Assembly (NCBI GenBank): GCA_014380605.1
Contig: JACMJO010000279.1
Location: 1 to 8,045, forward strand
Direction: 5' to 3'
From: Fimbriimonadaceae bacterium
GTDB lineage: Bacteria; Armatimonadota; Fimbriimonadia; Fimbriimonadales; Fimbriimonadaceae
DNA: 8,045 nt
Below are positions 6,564-8,045 of this stretch, piece by piece. A program made the position numbers and the translations under genes. Below the pieces are notes generated by a model. That model saw nothing but the letters and a program-made list of their open reading frames with translations. It was not told the DNA's origin and searched no databases. Position 1 is the first letter of the stretch; every line of letters starts with the position of its first letter.

Positions 6564-7438
6564 AGAGGATCATCTACACGGTTGCGACCGGCCCGAATAA
6601 GTACTCCGAGATGGCGATGGGGCTGGCTCGTTCCCTCAACTTATTGGGCGACAAGACGCCACGGGTGGTGGTGACCGATAACAAGAATTACGACTGGAGC
6701 CGCTACTTCGATCAAGTCGTTGAACCCAAAGACGACGGCACAGGAAGTATTTACTTTGCAAAGCTGACCGCGCTTGAGCGGACGGATGCCGACCAGGTGA
6801 TCTTTATCGACAGCGACTGCCTGGCGTTCAAGTCGCTCGATCCGGTCTTTGACTTGTGCGAGGGCTCTGGGTTGGCGGCGACTGGAACAAAAGCCACGAC
6901 CGGCGTTTGGTACACAAAGACGGTCGCCGATGTGTGCCGAGACTTCAAGTTGGACTGGTTGCCGGTAATCAACACCGGCGTGCTCTTCTACGAAAGGACC
7001 TCGGAGGGCGAGAAGCTGATCACCGAGGCGAGATCGTTTATTTCCGAGTACCAAGCGATGGGATTCGAACTGCTTAGGGGAAATCCATCAGACGAGCCTT
7101 GCATCTCGATGGCAATGGCCACTACTGGGCTGGGGAAGGTCCTTCCGCTGGAGCTAAATCTCAACGAATCGGGCGTCGGCCTGATCGGGAAGCTAGAGAT
7201 GGATGTTATCGCCGGGAGGTGCAAATTCCTATCGGGCAATCCTCATCTGAGAAGGGTCGAGCCGATCGTGTTCCATGCCCATTACTTCAGCAAATTCCGA
7301 ATCTATTGGCGTGAGCTTAAGAGGCTTGAGGATTTAGAGCGTTATTTGGACTCGCACAAACCCCGCTTCATGAGCCGCGGGACTAGAATTCGACGGACAA
7401 TCGAGAAGCGATACTTGAAGATGATCGGCAAGATCTAA
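6560..7438 (+). CDS. GT-A glycosyltransferase, GT8-like, paralogue 2 of 3 (292 aa)
   Basis: The second copy of the same family starts with GTG at 6560, overlapping the previous stop by 4 nt (GTGA), with AAGGA 8 nt upstream, so translation is probably coupled. It opens MKRIIYTVATGPNKYSEMAM. The DXD is D84-S85-D86 (FIDSDCLAFKSLDPVF). The NGG loop reads N138-T139-G140 (INTGVLFYER), and the segment before DXD (GTGSIYFAKLTAL) differs from copies 1 and 3, which share RSALDKL. It is therefore the most divergent of the three in the donor-binding half, suggesting a different sugar donor. The C-terminal motif VEPIVFHA and a basic tail (about 272-292, RIRRTIEKRYLKMIGK) match copy 1. It is cytoplasmic or membrane-peripheral by sequence. 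Substrates are unknown. Confidence 0.85.
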   Translation: MKRIIYTVATGPNKYSEMAMGLARSLNLLGDKTPRVVVTDNKNYDWSRYFDQVVEPKDDGTGSIYFAKLTALERTDADQVIFIDSDCLAFKSLDPVFDLCEGSGLAATGTKATTGVWYTKTVADVCRDFKLDWLPVINTGVLFYERTSEGEKLITEARSFISEYQAMGFELLRGNPSDEPCISMAMATTGLGKVLPLELNLNESGVGLIGKLEMDVIAGRCKFLSGNPHLRRVEPIVFHAHYFSKFRIYWRELKRLEDLERYLDSHKPRFMSRGTRIRRTIEKRYLKMIGKI

Positions 7439-7464
7439 GCTGGCTGGTATCCTTGGCGGGCGAA

Positions 7465-8045
7465 ATGAGCGAGCGAATCGTCTTTACCGTAGCCCGTGGA
7501 AAGCCAAAATTCGCCGAAATGGCGATGGGTTTGGGTCGATCTCTCAAGCTGATCGGAGACAAGAATCGCCACGTCATCATGACGGACATCCAGGATTACG
7601 ACTGGAAACGGTACTTCGACGACGTCATTCCCGTTTCGGGGGGACGTTCCGCGCTCGATAAACTAACCGCTTTGGAGGTCACGGATGCCGACCAGGTATT
7701 GGCTATCGATGTCGACATCCTCGCGTTTAAGAAGTTAGACCCTATTTTCGACTATTGCGCAGGGAAGGATTTTGCGATTCAAGGCTATTTCCACGGCGGC
7801 AGCACGTTTCACGGCGTAAAAGTCAGCGAAATCTGTACCAAGTACAACATTCCCCACATCCCTCGATTCAATGGCGGCATGGTCTACTACGAGCGTCAGC
7901 AAGGCTACATGGACTTGCTGGCGAAGATGCGAGAGGTGGAATCCAGTTACGACAGCTATGGATTCGATCCTTTTGTGAGGGGCCAACACGCATCGGAAGG
8001 GGTCTGCATGCTCATGGCGATGATCCACCAGAACAAGTTCGACCA
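7465..8045 (+). CDS. GT-A glycosyltransferase, GT8-like, paralogue 3 of 3, cut by window end
   Basis: An open frame from the ATG at 7465 runs without a stop to the last base, giving 193 codons plus two bases. The paralogues predict about 100 more residues beyond the window. It begins MSERIVFTVARGKPKFAEMAM and carries D82-V83-D84 (AIDVDILAFKKLDPIF), N136-G137-G138 (FNGGMVYYER) and the RG-x4-SEG-x-C block, all aligning with copies 1 and 2. In the donor-binding half (VARGKP, GGRSALDKL, FNGG) it is closer to copy 1 than to copy 2. The gap after copy 2 is 26 nt and has no strong Shine-Dalgarno. TATCCT lies 11 nt before the ATG and might be a weak internal promoter. Same operon as copies 1 and 2; substrate unknown. 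Confidence 0.83.
   Translation, partial: MSERIVFTVARGKPKFAEMAMGLGRSLKLIGDKNRHVIMTDIQDYDWKRYFDDVIPVSGGRSALDKLTALEVTDADQVLAIDVDILAFKKLDPIFDYCAGKDFAIQGYFHGGSTFHGVKVSEICTKYNIPHIPRFNGGMVYYERQQGYMDLLAKMREVESSYDSYGFDPFVRGQHASEGVCMLMAMIHQNKFD

Noticed and set aside
1..8045. CRISPR array, insertion sequence, phage or defence genes
   Set aside because: No regularly spaced repeats, terminal inverted repeats, transposase, integrase or nuclease motifs were seen on either strand.

Overview
The window reads as ordinary bacterial chromosome, densely coded, with no RNA gene, insertion sequence, CRISPR array or phage gene that I can recognise. Two gene starts have a -10-like hexamer almost touching the start codon (TATACT 6 nt before the ATG at 196; TACAAT 9 nt before the ATG at 5691). 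This implies leaderless or nearly leaderless transcripts, while genes inside operons have Shine-Dalgarno-like sequences. That mixture, with a solute-binding protein fused to a permease and a moderate-to-high GC content, would fit a soil or freshwater bacterium of the Armatimonadota (Fimbriimonadia) type. The assignment is an inference and is weak.

Left part, minus strand, transcribed from 5640 down to 258: a carbohydrate uptake and processing locus. In transcript order it holds a Gfo/Idh/MocA-type NAD(P)-dependent oxidoreductase (5640-4660), an 821-residue fusion of an extracellular solute-binding protein to a MalF-type ABC permease (4571-2106), a MalG-type permease (2109-1282, TTGA overlap with the fusion) and a GH5-type glycoside hydrolase without a signal peptide (1279-258). 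The hydrolase carries a one-base frameshift near 595-620. The picture is import of a plant- or microbe-derived oligosaccharide, hydrolysis in the cytoplasm and redox conversion of a sugar. No ATPase gene is in the window, so a shared ATP-binding subunit encoded elsewhere is expected. Beyond this locus a 42-residue lysine-rich protein (196-68) has its own leaderless-type promoter.

Right part, plus strand from 5691 to the window edge: three tandem, diverged paralogues of a GT-A-type, GT8-like glycosyltransferase (5691-6563, 6560-7438, 7465 to beyond 8045). They share an N-terminal nucleotide-binding block, a DXD motif (DGD, DSD, DVD) and an N-[GT]-G motif. They probably build a surface or storage glycan, but the sequence does not say which sugar. 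This cluster diverges from the oxidoreductase across a 50-nt intergenic region that holds a 5-bp inverted repeat and the TACAAT box.

The most notable points are the binding-protein/permease fusion with its periplasmic stalk and extra membrane helix, the frameshifted but otherwise intact hydrolase, and the glycosyltransferase triplet with basic C-terminal tails. I see no clear candidate for an entirely new kind of system.
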